Below are positions 46,788 to 59,939 of a stretch of DNA of 64,000 bases, in pieces; positions within the stretch are counted from its first letter, which is position 1, and each line of letters opens with the position of its first letter. Location: positions 31,472,968 to 31,536,967 of the forward strand of contig CM067076.1 of NCBI GenBank assembly GCA_033980235.1, read 5' to 3'. Source of the stretch: Diadema setosum (Eukaryota; Echinodermata; Echinoidea; Diadematoida; Diadematidae). The position numbers and the translations under genes were made by a program. The notes beneath the pieces were generated by a model. That model searched no databases, was not told the DNA's origin, and saw only the letters and a list, made by a program, of their open reading frames with translations.

Positions 46788-47076
46788 ATCCCTACTGGAA
46801 AGAAAGAACGCAGTGTCCCACAGTGTGTTCACAGTGTGCTCACATAGTCGACTATGTGAAAACGCTCGAATTTAACAGTGTGAACATGATTTCACACTGT
46901 GGTGTGGTTTTCACGGAGTGTTCACATAGCAATACTTTGTTTCACACTGTGAATTGATGACTCACGTTGTGTTCACACTGTTAAAACGCTCGAATCTAAC
47001 AGTGTGAGAAGATTTCACACTGTGTTTCCACTTTGTTTCTCACACCGTGGGACACTGTGTTCTTTCCAACAGGGAT
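46788..47076. mobile_element. MITE with ATCCCTACTGGAAAGAA ends and internal TTTCACACTGTG repeats
   Basis: The left end ATCCCTACTGGAAAGAAAG... reads as the complement of the right end ...TTCTTTCCAACAGGGAT; the pairing continues to GTGTCCCAC/GTGGGACAC, about 30 bp. Inside, a block beginning AAAACGCTCGAATTTAACAG (about 46859) recurs at about 46983 as AAAACGCTCGAATCTAACAG, and TTTCACACTGTG or its complement occurs many times. Non-coding, 289 bp. Confidence 0.85.
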
Positions 47077-47079
47077 ATG

Positions 47080-50000
47080 GTGCGTAGTTATTAGACAAAC
47101 CTTCCACCATTTCTTATCATGAGATGCTCAAAATTCTAGCTCCTTTTTTACCAATTTTTATCGCGTGACTTTGACATTACATGCGGTACAAGTTTTATTT
47201 ATTGCTTTGCAAGTAAGAACAAGAACAAATAACATAATGAAACTCCCGATTTTTCATAGAGGGTAAGACGATATCAACTTGGTGTATCTTTATACAATAC
47301 CTGCTTCGTAGCACAAAGACAGTTTTCTTTCGTCAGAATGTGATCCGTCATACTGTTAAACTTTGTGAGGTTTTTAGGCAACAATACACACAATATCTGT
47401 TGCAAAATTCAAAGTTTGAAACTTAAACTGCCCGTCCGTATTCCAAAGTCTACAACCAGGAAACAATTTGAAGATCTGCAAGAGTCTATGTTTGACGATA
47501 CATATTTAGTAATGTGCCTTGATTGGACCTATGCTCTCTGTGTATATTATGCCAAGTCTTCTCTTACCTTGATTACGTAATATTCCAAGAAGACTTTTCT
47601 TCAGATCGTACGTTACCATTTTTTTGGCAGTGTTTCTAGGCTTTCAAAAATAAAGTTCAGCGTCTAGAGAATACGAGAACATCAAATCGAAAAAAATAAT
47701 GCTTTGCAACTTTATTGAAGCTTTGATTGTTGATTGCCGGTTTAAACAAAATGTGATAAGACTGACATTAATATACAAAAATCTTCGCAATATGACGTCA
47801 TTGTCACGTGACCCAGATGCCTATTTTAAGATACCCTGGAAACGTAATGTCAGATGATTGTAGAGAGGTTTAACCACGCGAACTATCTGTGATGTTTGTG
47901 CTAATGAAGTTCACTGCAGCGAACATAATTCTGTGGTTTCATGCACTGTTCTTATACTTGGACCATGGAACTACATAGCTCTCCAAGCTCATACACAATG
48001 TCCTTCTCTTCAGGAATATTCCTCGTACAGACTTAGGTGATAATGTGTATAAATAGACGAATACACAAAATACTTCCAACCAATATCTGCGTCTGTATAA
48101 CATTTTTTAATTCAAAACTTTCGGGTTTTCGTGGTTATTCTTATTTGAGTCAGTCATTGACAAGTGTCTGAATGCTCGTATCAATAATTCTGTTTATCTT
48201 TATAACTATTAAAAGAGAAAATGACTTTTGCCGATTTGTGAAATTCATTCACTATCTCACAAAGTCGTCTTGTTGTTGTTTTTTTTCCAACTTTCTACAG
48301 TGAAACAAAGGGAGAAAGAGAGATAAAGAGAGACTGCTGGCTATCCTACACACCTTTATCTCCCCCCCCCCACACACACACACAAACACAAACACACACA
48401 ACGCCTTTCCACCGCATTCTCTAGAAGCAAACCATGACGATTGATTGCATTGCAGCGTATCCAACGATTTCCACTCGCACGTTATTCTTGTCACGCCATC
48501 CGATAAGATCACCCACGTAAACAGGCACATACATACACACACACACAAACACGCACACATAACAGCACAATACAGACACAGACAGACAGACAGACACACA
48601 CACATTTATCTTGGCGCCAGAAATAGTCCAGGGGATCCATTATAGAGATCTGTTCTCTTCTCCTTTACTCACATGAGCGTGAATGTTACTGATGAAATCT
48701 GCATCGGAATTTGGACGTCCTTAGAATAACTACAAAAACAAACTCTATTCTTAAAAGGTCGAGAAGATGGAAATGATATCAGTCGTGCTTTCAATGACAA
48801 AAAAGAACAACAACAAACAAGAAAAAAAAACAAAGTTTTCTGAAGTCAGCCGGTCTTTGGGGAATCCAGATGAAGCTTTTTTTTTTTTTTTTTTTTTTTT
48901 GCCGTACAACTAAAAATGTCGAGTAATTGAATTAGATGTACGCTACTGACTCTGACAGAATTTTCCACATAATGATTCTTTTTGGTTATTTTCATAGTAT
49001 AGGTTCTACAACAATGTTCTAGGCTGAACTTCTGTGTCTTTGTAGAATTAAAGACTTGATAACAAGGATACAGATAGTTAAGAAGTATTCTTAAAAATTG
49101 ACAGTATAAAAAGGAGAAAAAGCACAAAGAAACAAACAAATGAGCAAACTACAAATAAACAAACAAACAAACAAGTAAACAAACACGGTACGGTTTCCAT
49201 TTCTCCCCTAAAACAACTGGGAGGAGTAAACGCCAAATGTTTAACGCAGTAAGATTTTTAAAATCACCTGTAGGAATACATACCGTCTGGAACAAGTTTC
49301 CATTCTCAAGTGCAAAGATTTGAATCCATGCTCGTTTGGTTTTCCATTTTGAAGAATATACGATACGCACTTGCCAAGACCGTTTTGGCCGAATCTATCT
49401 ATTCTGTACCCCATTTTGGAATTTCGCCAAAGATCTGGATTTGTCTAAAGGTGGAGACTGCATAAATAGTACAAACCATGGAATGCAATTAACATGCTTG
49501 CCGACCAAATGATAACATTGATAATAATATTATCTTCGGTAGTAATGGTAATGATACTGATGATAATGATAAATAATCATGATTATTAATTATCATTACT
49601 GGTGATGTTAATATCATCATTATTGTTATCATTTTACGATCATATAGCCATAGTATAAAAAAAAAACACGATTTGCTCCAATTGTACAGCTCTACAGCAT
49701 CGGAAAAGAAGTACCCAATTTTCAGTCTATTGAATAGATAATTATATATGTATATATCATTTAATTATATATATATTTTTAATAAAGTTGGGCGTGTGTT
49801 TATGTTATACAGGCACACAACACACGTACACTCACACAAACTCACACATACTTGCGTATGAATGTATATTGTGTTTCGTATGTAATTATGCGAATTGATT
49901 AAATTGCATCTCTTGTTTTTTTTTTTTTTTTTGGGGGGGGGGGTTTTACTGCCACCTTGCGTTTACTATTACACAGCAGGTTTCAGTATTTCAAATATTC

Positions 50001-51270
50001 AAAAAGAGTTAATAACATAGAAAAAAAAAGCAACAAAAACTGTACTTGACATTTAGAGGTACACGCCCAGGTTAGAATCCAAGGGTTAGAAACTGATATG
50101 AATGCCAATTAAACCAATTTCAGGGGAACCATATCCACCCGTCATATACTAATGGGGTTTTGTGGATTTGCGTGTTTCCCCCCTGCATCCAATTCTCTCT
50201 CTGTATCGGGGCCTCGAAGGGAGTGCACTTGCAGGAAATGGTATTCCGAGATCTTAGTGACTTGCTGATTTCAAAGATAATCACATTATCATGTGCGAAC
50301 TAGGCGTTTTCCCCCGCGAATTTGATCTGGAGAAATACATTTGCCATAATGTTCACAGCAGCGAAGACGAACAAGCAACTAAACAAACACACAAATTCAC
50401 GCACACAGAAGGAGGGCAAACACGATTAGAAATAATGTTTCACTATCGTACATTCAAGTGTATAGACCTCATGCTCACATTTTGCTTCTTCTCAGGGAAA
50501 CCTTTTTTTTATGTTATACAATCGTCATGTTAGTCGACTCTAAATTAGTATAAAGGCATAACGTGCATACGATATCAGTTTGTAGATAATAGCAAAAATA
50601 GATGTTAATCAATCCGACGAATTTCTGTCATCAACAAACTTCGTCACTGGTATTAAAGGTAATGTAATATCTTTGTCCGTGACGTCCCCCACCCCGATTA
50701 CATTATCAAGTTCTCAGTTGACGTCATTTCATATTTTTGCATTTCTAGAGACTTTAACTTATGTTCCCTCTCTCTCTCTTACTATTCCCATAGAATTCCA
50801 CCATTCTGCTTGATCTCGAAAGGAATCTTCTTTTCTCTCATTCGATGCCTTTCGTGCAAATATTGAGGGGGCTGGATGGCGCGGGGGAGGGGGAATGTGG
50901 AGAAATATCTAAGCCTTGATGTAGAATAATATATCTGGCGGAAATGTGAACTTTATGTCCTGTGAGGGAGAGAGAGAGGGAATAAAATATCACTCATTCC
51001 ACTTCCCCCAAGGATTTCTTACAGGATGTCAAATGACGATGACGACTAAAGGCTCAAATTCTGGATGATAATGTCCCTCAGTTTAGATTCTTATATTATA
51101 CTTCTATTAATAGTTCGGTTCTCTTCATATCGCCTTACGAGTTAACGTAACGTGCCTTAAAATCGGACGCTGGCCTGAAGTTAACCTTTACTTAAAACAT
51201 ACAAGTATGTATTGTATTCTTGATATGGTATACATGAAAATAGGGCTAATCCAACCTCGTTGGGCAGTTT
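47080..51270. other. No gene recognised
   Basis: Contains small AC tracts near 48370 and 48540-48600, poly-T runs at about 48879-48900 and 49917-49932 (the latter followed by ten G), and CRE/E-box-like sites at 47795-47818. Frames such as 47365-47580 and 48252-48605 have no recognisable domain. Confidence 0.45.
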
Positions 51271-51280
51271 TCTCATCCAT

Positions 51281-51288
51281 CTATCTCC

Positions 51289-51344
<56 letters not shown>

Positions 51345-51345
51345 T
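51281..51345. repeat. (ATCT)n microsatellite
   Basis: About fourteen ATCT units, nearly perfect. Confidence 0.95.
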
Positions 51346-51349
51346 CATC

Positions 51350-54300
51350 TGTCCATCACTATCTGTCTATTCTTCGCCAGCGTTATCATTGTGACTTGTC
51401 TAAACCGATTTAGTAATTACTTTGAGCTACATCCTCTCCCTCACCCGAACCCCCCCCCCCCCCTATTCGTATATGAGTAACAATTCGGGAGCATCGAACA
51501 TGTTACTGACTATTGGCAGTTGCTATCAAAGGTTGCAAATAGTGTATTGTTATCCGGACCACCAGCGATGCCTAGCACATAATGTCTGGCATGTGTATTA
51601 ATAGACTTGTTGCACAGTTCATGACAAATTGAATAATTTGCTCTGTTGAAAACGGCTGTCGATAACATGGTTGCTATTTTTTCCATGCTCCCTTCTGTGA
51701 AATAATTTAAATATATTTTCTTTTTCTATTTAGTTTTTAATTTATACTGTTCCATGTTCCAAACTTCATACAATCTACATTACATTTGATTTCAAAAGAG
51801 AGGTACAACAAGAAATAGTTAATTTGAGATGGAAATAATCAAATAAAGAAGCAAATATGAATAACCTGTAATATGAGGAACTTACTCAAAAGCAGAGGCA
51901 TGTAGAATGTAGAATACTTATGGTTAGGGGTTTAGTATACAATACATTAATGACGAAAAACGACCGAACGTAAAAAGAGTACAAAATGTCGATGTCATAA
52001 AGTTGCAACGTGTGTGTAATGCAATGTTTACGATTAAACCTATAAGGTAAAAGCAAGGTCAAAAAACTTTTTTTTTTTCGGTAAATTTGTCTGAAAGATA
52101 ACCTGCAGATGCGGTCGCTTAGGCCTCATGATTATAGTGAAATTTGCACTCGTTTCTGACTAGCATGGACATTTGCAATAGTCACAAATGGATTTCCCTT
52201 AACTGACTGGTACCAGACAACAACAGTACGCTGCAAACTGCTTTATGAAACATTTGAAGCCACCGGTGATGAAGCTCGAATATAACAGAATGCAGTCGAC
52301 TCAAACACAGTATTAATGGTCGTCACTTGGAAAGATAAAAAGGGTATTAAAGTCAATCAGCATAATGTTCATATAACTGCTAAAGTTTGTTCATTTATGG
52401 GATAGAGGAATAAAGTTAAGTTGATTATGTCTGCATGTTTCTTCCAAGCTCATATAAGAAGTGAGCTACTTCATATCAGATCGACATGGCTTTCTTGACA
52501 ATGAACTTATTTTGCAACTTTAATAGACGAGTGGCTTCGGGAATGTGAGTTAAGATAAGTAAACATCATTGAGTGCAGAGCAGAGCAAAATTTTAAGTGT
52601 TGCTCAGTTCTTCAAAAATTCCGGCCTCATACGGCTCTGACCCTTTCTCTCCCCATCTCTATCTCCCGTCCTGCATCTCTACTGTTTCTTGCTTCGTGAC
52701 AGGTAGAATCCAGCTGCATGTCTTAACCCTTTCAGCGCTGTAGGGTCAGATTGTCATTGACACTATGTGCATAGAAACAGTTTTCAGTGGCAATGGGATT
52801 GAGAGTCATTTTTTCCCTTTTTTCCGTATTATTTCAACATCTGATTCAAGTCATAATGTTAAAAAAAAATTAAAGACGGGAAATGCGAGAATAAACAGTG
52901 TCCGATTTTAGTCATTTCTAGCCATATAGATAACATTTTTGACTCCACCGTGCCTCTAGAGGAACGATTTTACTGTCGAATAGTCAATTACTACAAAGTC
53001 GAACCATTCAGCCGTGCCCTCCCGTATCACATGCGCAACTAAATTGCTCATACACCCGCAGGATGGGACTGTTACTGAGGGAAATTCCCTCTCGACTCAC
53101 GATCCCGATATTTCCTGACTCTTCTCAATATTCCGTGCATCCGCCATTCCCGTACACGTGGATCCAATTATTCAAGCCAAAAGAATGGTTTTGCACATTT
53201 GTTGTAACTGTTTTTCAATGCCAGTAGAGTGGCTCGCAGTATAGATACATCATGGTGTTACGTGGTGTTTGGTTGTTCTTGTTTCTATCGGAGGCAGCTT
53301 TTGTTTCTATGAAAGTTTGAATCGTAGATGCTTCTAGATAACCTGTTGATAAAATACATGAAATGTGGCGGACAGTCAAACCTCACGTATAGTGAATTTA
53401 CGTCCAAACAGATGTATGCGTCTTCAGAGTTTTGTTTTGTTTTGTTTTGTTTTTTGAAAAATTGAAAGTAGATCGGGGAAGGAACTTTCTCTTGGCAGTT
53501 TGTTTATCCGTCATTCGTGGAACTCTTATGCTGCCGTGTAATATACCAAAAACACGATAGTCTTTTACGTCTGTGTTGGTTGTTCCATTTGGTGTGGAGG
53601 GTACCACATCATAGAGTGGATGTATAGCATGCACAAGCACAATCAGGTGCGTCTTCAGTTCTCTTTACTCAGCAGAGAGAAGAACCACAGAGTGTAATTC
53701 AGATACAGAACTATAAGTCATTTCAATGTCTGCTACCATTAACAGCTGAGAGATATCATGATCCGTCGCTTAGAGCCTCCTAACCTTTCTTCTTTTTTGT
53801 GTGTGTCTTTCCAAACGACCTCTGAATCTAAGAGGACGATGAGAAGGAAAGTCAAAATAGGTGGGTCAAGGAATCTTTTTAGTGCTCTCCTTTCAAACTG
53901 TAAGAATTTAAGTTATTGTTTTTCAATTCAGAGTCGTTTTTTGCTCCTGTGTTTCATTGTTGTTTTTGTTGTTGTCGTAAGAAATTGTAAAATTTAACTT
54001 CTCGTTCATCACTCATAGTGATATCTTGTATTTTCTCTGAAGCTTTCTCCCGGTACAATTATCAACATTTCGCATAATCTGTTCATCAAAAACACGTGCA
54101 TGGGTCGTATAAAAAAAAAAAAAAACAATATCGAATTAGCCAGAAATAAAGGGTGGTCATGAAAGTATTTTTTACCTTTTCTTAGCCTATAATTACGACA
54201 AATTAGGATCACTTTCACCATAGTCTGAGTATTTCATTAGAGGAAACAAAAAGAAGTCTCGTCTTTTGAATTTAAGATGAACTATTGAAGGAAACAATGA

Positions 54301-55370
54301 ATTTCTTCTTTGTGCTTTTTGCTGCTGGCAACTTTGGTTGAAGAAACAGCTCTTTTCCCCAGAGGCTTCTGACTGGTCATACACCTTTTTGCTTTATCAT
54401 TATTAGCAGTCCCCTCCATTTTCAACAATCTTTCTTTCACTCTGTCAAGTCGCCATGAAAGTATATTTTCTTTACAATATATGTTTCCTTATTATGAGAA
54501 ATGAGCTGCACTGATTTCGTATAACTATGTACATGCAAATGTTATGCTGTGATCAAACTTTTGTTGGAAATGAAATAAAGAAGTGAATGAAACGAAAATA
54601 ACTGCACTTTCATAAGAAATGAATAAGAGAGAATGCGTTCGAGCACAAATCATGACATCATTTAGACAGCGCGTTATCTTTACGCAAAATATTATGATTA
54701 ACTTTCAAAACTGCTCGATTCTTTTTTTATTTGTTAATTTTGTTGTTTATTTCGTTTTGTTTTGTTTGATTGTATGTTTGTCTGTTTTTATATTGCACAC
54801 AGAGTCATATTCTATCTGGAAGTGACCGTAGTGAAGACAAGTGAAAGCTTCAATGTTGTAATCTCATGTGTGTACATGATGATGACTTCGGAAAATTGCA
54901 CGCATCGCTCGATTATACACGAACGCGCACACGTGTGGCGCGCTTCGATCATTGCGTCCTTCGGTTTCGCTACTGCGTCATTGCGTTGATTGCGGAAAAG
55001 AAACACGTTGTACTTTGATGACACTTTGATGCTGGTAAAGAGCTTCTTTCTTTCTATTTGACTTTGAGTTCGGAGATCATCGTTTGCCGAAGGTTAGAAA
55101 CTTGGCGGTAAAATGTGCGTTGTCATGTAGACCTGTAATGAACCCTACGCACACAAACGTCTAGAATAATTCTAGTGATTCAACCTTTTAAAAAACTGAA
55201 AATGTGGACTTATTGTCCAGACTCTAATCTATTTTTCTTCTCTTTTTATGTTTGTTATCAAAATACAGTGTGACAACCACTAGTGGCTGGCATTCTAAGA
55301 CCTTAAAGTACTATCGTTTGTCTTGGTCCTTCGTAATTAAGAAAGTTTTGAAAACGTTGACTCACTTTGT
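51350..55370. other. No gene recognised
   Basis: A poly-C run lies at about 51450-51463. At about 54567-54600 the sequence GGAAATGAAATAAAGAAGTG followed by AATGAAACG resembles a LINE 3' tail, with no coding part recognisable upstream. Other frames show no domain. Confidence 0.4.
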
Positions 55371-55375
55371 TGTTG

Positions 55376-55492
55376 CTGTTTTTGTTGTCGTTGTTGTTGT
55401 TGTTGTTGTTGTTGTTCTTCTTCTTCTTCTTCTTCTTGTTCTTCTTGTTCTTGTTCTTGTTCTTGTTCTTGTTCTTCTTTTTTTTTTTCTCG
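55376..55492. repeat. (GTT)n, (CTT)n and (GTTCTT)n compound repeat
   Basis: Successive blocks of TTG, TTC and TTGTTC units. Frames across it are poly-Val/Leu/Phe or poly-Asn/Lys and are not genes. Confidence 0.95.
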
Positions 55493-56203
55493 TTAGGGAG
55501 GATGAGAGGGGAAGTACCTGTTTGTTTCGTCACAACTGAGGTCACAAGTGGCGAACACCGCTCTCCTGAGATATTAACCAGCGTAATGAGACTGACGCAA
55601 ACCTTGCTGTATTATACCAGGGAGGTGCACTACTTGATGACGAAGCAAAACTTTTAACAAGCAAGAAACAATGCATGTCACACCTCCTTTTTTTTTTTTT
55701 TTTTTTTTAGTTTTGTCTGTGCTCCTGCTCTCTCTCTCTCTCTCTAAAAAAAAAAAAAAAAATCATTTTTACTAATTTCGGAGTGACCTCAGGGATCATT
55801 CAAAATCTTCTCTCTTTCAAGAGTGAACATTTTCATGACTCGATTTTTTTTTATAGACAGTGCTCGTTCTTCACACCTCCTCATCTTTCTTGAGTTTTGT
55901 ATGTGCTGCTGTTCGTTCTTCTGTGGCGTTCTTATACCTTCATCTTCTCCCTTCTTTGTCAAAGCTGTGTTTAAAAACAACCGATCACTGTGATCCTTCA
56001 ATTCATCCATCTGGGTTTTTTTCTGTCTATTCATCAACATCTATTTATCTGCATCTATCTATCTATCTATTTATGTATATGTATCTCTCTCTATCTATTT
56101 ATATTCCTATCAGTCAATTTGTTATTGTTTATCTTCTTTTAATTCTTGTAACGAAAGTATCAAATGGCTTTAAGTAAACTTCATTATTATTGACAAACAG
56201 GGT

Positions 56204-56335
56204 GTAAAAGAAGAAAGAAGAAGAAGAAGGAAGAGAAGAAGAAAGAAAAGAAAGAGAAAGAGGAGTAAAGGAAGAAGGAGAAAAAGGATGACTAGAAGGA
56301 GGAGAAGAAGAAGAAGGGGGAAATGTAGATGGAAA
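56204..56335. repeat. Purine-rich (GAA)n tract
   Basis: Mostly GAA, AGG and AAG units on the plus strand, with no coding meaning. Confidence 0.9.
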
Positions 56336-56339
56336 AGAA

Positions 56340-57520
56340 GTGACAAAGTAATGGATGGGGAATATGGAAGGGAAATAAGATATAATAAATCACATACTGT
56401 CTCTGCCAGATGCTGTTGCCGATTAATAAACATGGCAATCTCTCGTTTAGAATTTCCCTGTAAAAGTGTGCCGAATATATTTCTCCTTTCAAGAAAACTG
56501 TCTCTCTACTTCATCCAATGTCCTTGAGCTGTGTTTATCGAAATATCCGGCAAACTCACACGTTGTGAAACTATTGAATATCAGAGGCCTATCAAAAGCA
56601 ATATCTGTTATATAAGTCCTCGTTAACGAAGTTCGTTCACCTGAATTTGGGTTGAATTTGAAGGAACGCCTGTTATCATAATATGAATTCAGTATCAGCT
56701 GATTCTACTCCCCCCCCCCCCCCCCATAATTATTAACAATCTACAATAATGATCTATGCATATACGTTCTAAGAATAACGACAAGAAGAGGCATGAGACC
56801 CACGTATGAAGAAAAAAAAATGTTCAGGATGTGTTTTGGTCCGGTGGAGTGAGCTCTAGATCCACCAGGGATGGAGTCTTAATTGTTATGGGACTGACGA
56901 ATTCGTATAGGGGCAACTGCGATTCTGATGTTACTAAGAGTTTCACTCTCCAAACGTGCTTCTTTTTGGGAACCTTAACGTCCGAAGTCGTTACCACGTG
57001 ATTCCCTGCGATACCAACTTTCTATAGAACAGAAACAACGTAGATAATGTTACGGATAATGTAACATTATTTTATATCCGGTAGGAATGGGGAATCCAAT
57101 TTTTGGTTCAATTCCTGAAATTCAACTCTCTAAATTTGTGCTTTGATGCATGTGATGGTCAGTCTTTCATTGCGGTTGTGTGCAAAATAATGGATATAGT
57201 GAAGTTGTACTCGCTTGAAGAGAAACACAACGTATAAATGTTCGAAACTATATTTTACTTCTGGTAAGCTTGACAAGTCGAGTGTTATTGTTGTAGCTGT
57301 TAGTATTTTGGAGAATACAGAGTTTACTGCATGTCAACTGCTCTCATAGTCTATTTTATTCGCTTGCGCATCTGTCTACCAAAAGTTGGAAGTAAATGGA
57401 TGATTAACATCGACATGGTGCATCCAACAGGTGCACAATGACTAGGATGATCCAGCTGTCATGTAATCCGGGATAAATGTGGAGTTAAAGGTTTCTACCC
57501 CCCCCCCCCATTTATTTCAG
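56340..57520. other. No gene recognised
   Basis: Contains poly-C runs at about 56710-56726 and 57500-57509 and a small hairpin at about 57043-57072 (ATAATGTTAC paired with GTAACATTAT). Confidence 0.45.
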
Positions 57521-57526
57521 AGAGGT

Positions 57527-57538
57527 AGATAGATAGAC

Positions 57539-57575
<37 letters not shown>

Positions 57576-57625
57576 CATTGTAGGTAGCTAGGTAGGTAGA
57601 TAGATAGATAGATAGATAGATGGGT
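57527..57625. repeat. (GATA)n microsatellite
   Basis: Two blocks of GATA units separated by a GTAGGTAGCTAGGTAG stretch. Confidence 0.95.
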
Positions 57626-57722
57626 AGATATGTACAATTGTAGATAGATGATGGATAGATAGATGGAAATAAAGAGAGATAGAGGGAGAGAGGAGAGAAG
57701 GGGAGAGACAGTGCATGTGTGC

Positions 57723-57726
<4 letters not shown>

Positions 57727-57762
<36 letters not shown>
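57727..57762. repeat. (GA)n microsatellite
   Basis: About 17 uninterrupted GA units. Confidence 0.95.
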
Positions 57763-57979
57763 ACATGAAGACATTCAACGAACGTGATGATAATTATGTA
57801 CCAGCCGGACCTATTTAGAGATGAACACAAAAGAAAAAGGAGAAAAGTGGCGCTCAAAAGACAGACCCAGTGATGCACGTAAACAGGCTGACGAGATCAA
57901 GGCAGAAATCAAGGCAGAGATCAAGAAACAGACAGAGATGACGAAATTTATGTATTCAATTCCTGTAAAATAGTTGTAT

Positions 57980-58025
57980 GTGTCTGTTGGAAATGGAAAA
58001 TAAATGAATGAAATGAATGAAAGTA
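57980..58025 (+). mobile_element. Probable LINE 3' tail
   Basis: GTTGGAAATGGAAAATAAATG followed by AATGAAATGAATGAAAG has the same TGAA/TAAATGAA tail structure as the intact LINE at 38612-38640. No reverse-transcriptase sequence is recognisable upstream, so at most a short 5'-truncated insertion. Confidence 0.4.
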
Positions 58026-58029
58026 AATT

Positions 58030-59840
58030 ATTATAGAGACAGAAAGATAGAGGCAGCGACAAGCACGCGAACAGACAAACAGTTTCAGCAATGTTTGCTA
58101 TGATTGAAATGGAAAAGGCATAAACAAGAAAACAGCATCCAATCATTCTAACCATGACAATTTCGTTCTGACTTCTTTATATTAACCTTTCTTCCTTTTT
58201 TATGACTATGTTTTCCCTTGGTATACTTGGCGTATAAAAGGAAATGTTTACATGGACGATGAAGAGACGTTTCTAGATTAGAAATAAAGCTACTCTTGAT
58301 ATTTGTTAATTTGCGGACAGATTAAGAGGGTTGTTTTTCTTTGTGATAACTGTATGGGTACTGCTGTCTAACATGAAGCCATACGGCAGTTACTTTTTTC
58401 CCTCGGTTCCCCTTGATTTTTTTGTCATCTTTTCAACATGTTATTTTTCAGATTTATCAGGGGTAGATGGCTGAAGAATAGAAATCATCTGCCAAACCCG
58501 TGACTCCGAGTCACTGGTCGCTAAATTGTTTTTCACCGTTAAAAGAACGCAACGAAATCAGCCGCTTCCCCGCTGAGTTTCCGGTGACATTCTTGACATG
58601 GAAAGAAATCTTTCTTGAAAAAATTGACACATATATATGACAGCTGTCATCAAATCCTCTTCCATTCTTCAATAGATGATTGGTGCTCATGAGGCTTTAG
58701 TGTATCCATTTTTTCAGAACAGAATAGAACAATTTCATAGCAAACATTTCCGATGGCCGAGAGCGAAGGAAGGAGAGGAGCATATCCTTTTCTCGTAATT
58801 ATCTCGCGGAGGAAGCCGAGTGAAAAACAATCTTGGTGTTGTCATCTATATTTAGATGACTCTCCAGGCTAATGGTGTGAGCAATTGCGTTTGTTATAAT
58901 TCGTTTCCTTCGCTACGGAGCGTTGTTATTATTCACAAACCGCTTAAAGACGGGAAGTTCCTGTAGTCATCCACCTACGTCATTTCGTTGAACCTGAAGT
59001 GTTTCGACCTTCTAGTTATGAACAAAAATTCACTTCGTTCCTCTTTATAAAAAGATAAGGCACCTCAGAAATGTAAACTCCATTGCATTTTGTTTTTTAT
59101 TCCACCATGTAAACTATAGCTATTGATTATGTGCTACTCTGTAGGTAGGTTCTTTTTATAAAAAGTAAAAGGGAAAGGGACATTTAATGCTCGATACACC
59201 CTGGATTATTATTTTTTGTTCATAAATTGAAAACAAGATATTGTTATCAAAAGAAAAGAAAAAATATGTAAGCCAAAACATGGAAAGAAAAAAAGATAAT
59301 GACTGCACCACAACAACGCAGGAAGACGAGCACAGAATATCATGTGAAAAGGTCAGTGTTTGCAGGGATAATAGCGTGCCTTCATCCTTCGTCCAATTTC
59401 CTGCATCAAATTGGCAACAGGTGTATAAAATATTTGTGTCATATAAAGCCATCTCTTGGCGGCTAGAGTGTGACGAAGACGTGATGAGCAAAGTGTCTGC
59501 AGTGAACAGACAGATTGTTGATGATTTGGAGATCCTTCGTAAACACTTCTCTACAGCCCGCCTGCATCTTTTTTTTTTTTCTTCATAAATTGGGTATGAT
59601 GGCACAGTTCAAAACATGTTCCCAAGATAACAAAAAAGGAGGAAAGAGAGAGAGGGGGGGGGGGGGGGGGGTCGGAGGGAGGGAGACGAATGGGACAGTG
59701 AAGAGCAGACCGATGGATGAGTAAGGAAAAAGGACCGAGTGAGAGAACAATAGGAGCAATAAATGGATAGAGAGATAGACAGAAGTCAGTGACTCAGTAG
59801 AAATATCTAAGGGAAAGATATAGAAAATGTAGAGATCTAT
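58030..59840. other. No gene recognised
   Basis: Frames of up to 149 codons at 59156-59605 (minus) and 115 codons at 59241-59588 (plus) overlap each other and have no recognisable domain. A poly-G run lies at about 59656-59671. Confidence 0.45.
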
Positions 59841-59845
59841 AGGTT

Positions 59846-59876
59846 TATAGATAGATGGATAGATAGATAGATAAAC

Positions 59877-59923
<47 letters not shown>

Positions 59924-59930
59924 CAGATAA
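59846..59930. repeat. (GATA)n microsatellite
   Basis: About eighteen GATA units with interruptions near 59874. Confidence 0.95.
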
Positions 59931-59939
59931 CGCACACAA

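Noticed and set aside
55252..55657. Frames with poly-Val, poly-Leu/Phe or poly-Asn/Lys
   Set aside because: Produced by the GTT/CTT compound repeat in all frames.
59156..59605. 149-codon minus frame and overlapping 115-codon plus frame
   Set aside because: They overlap each other on opposite strands and neither shows a domain or signal for expression.
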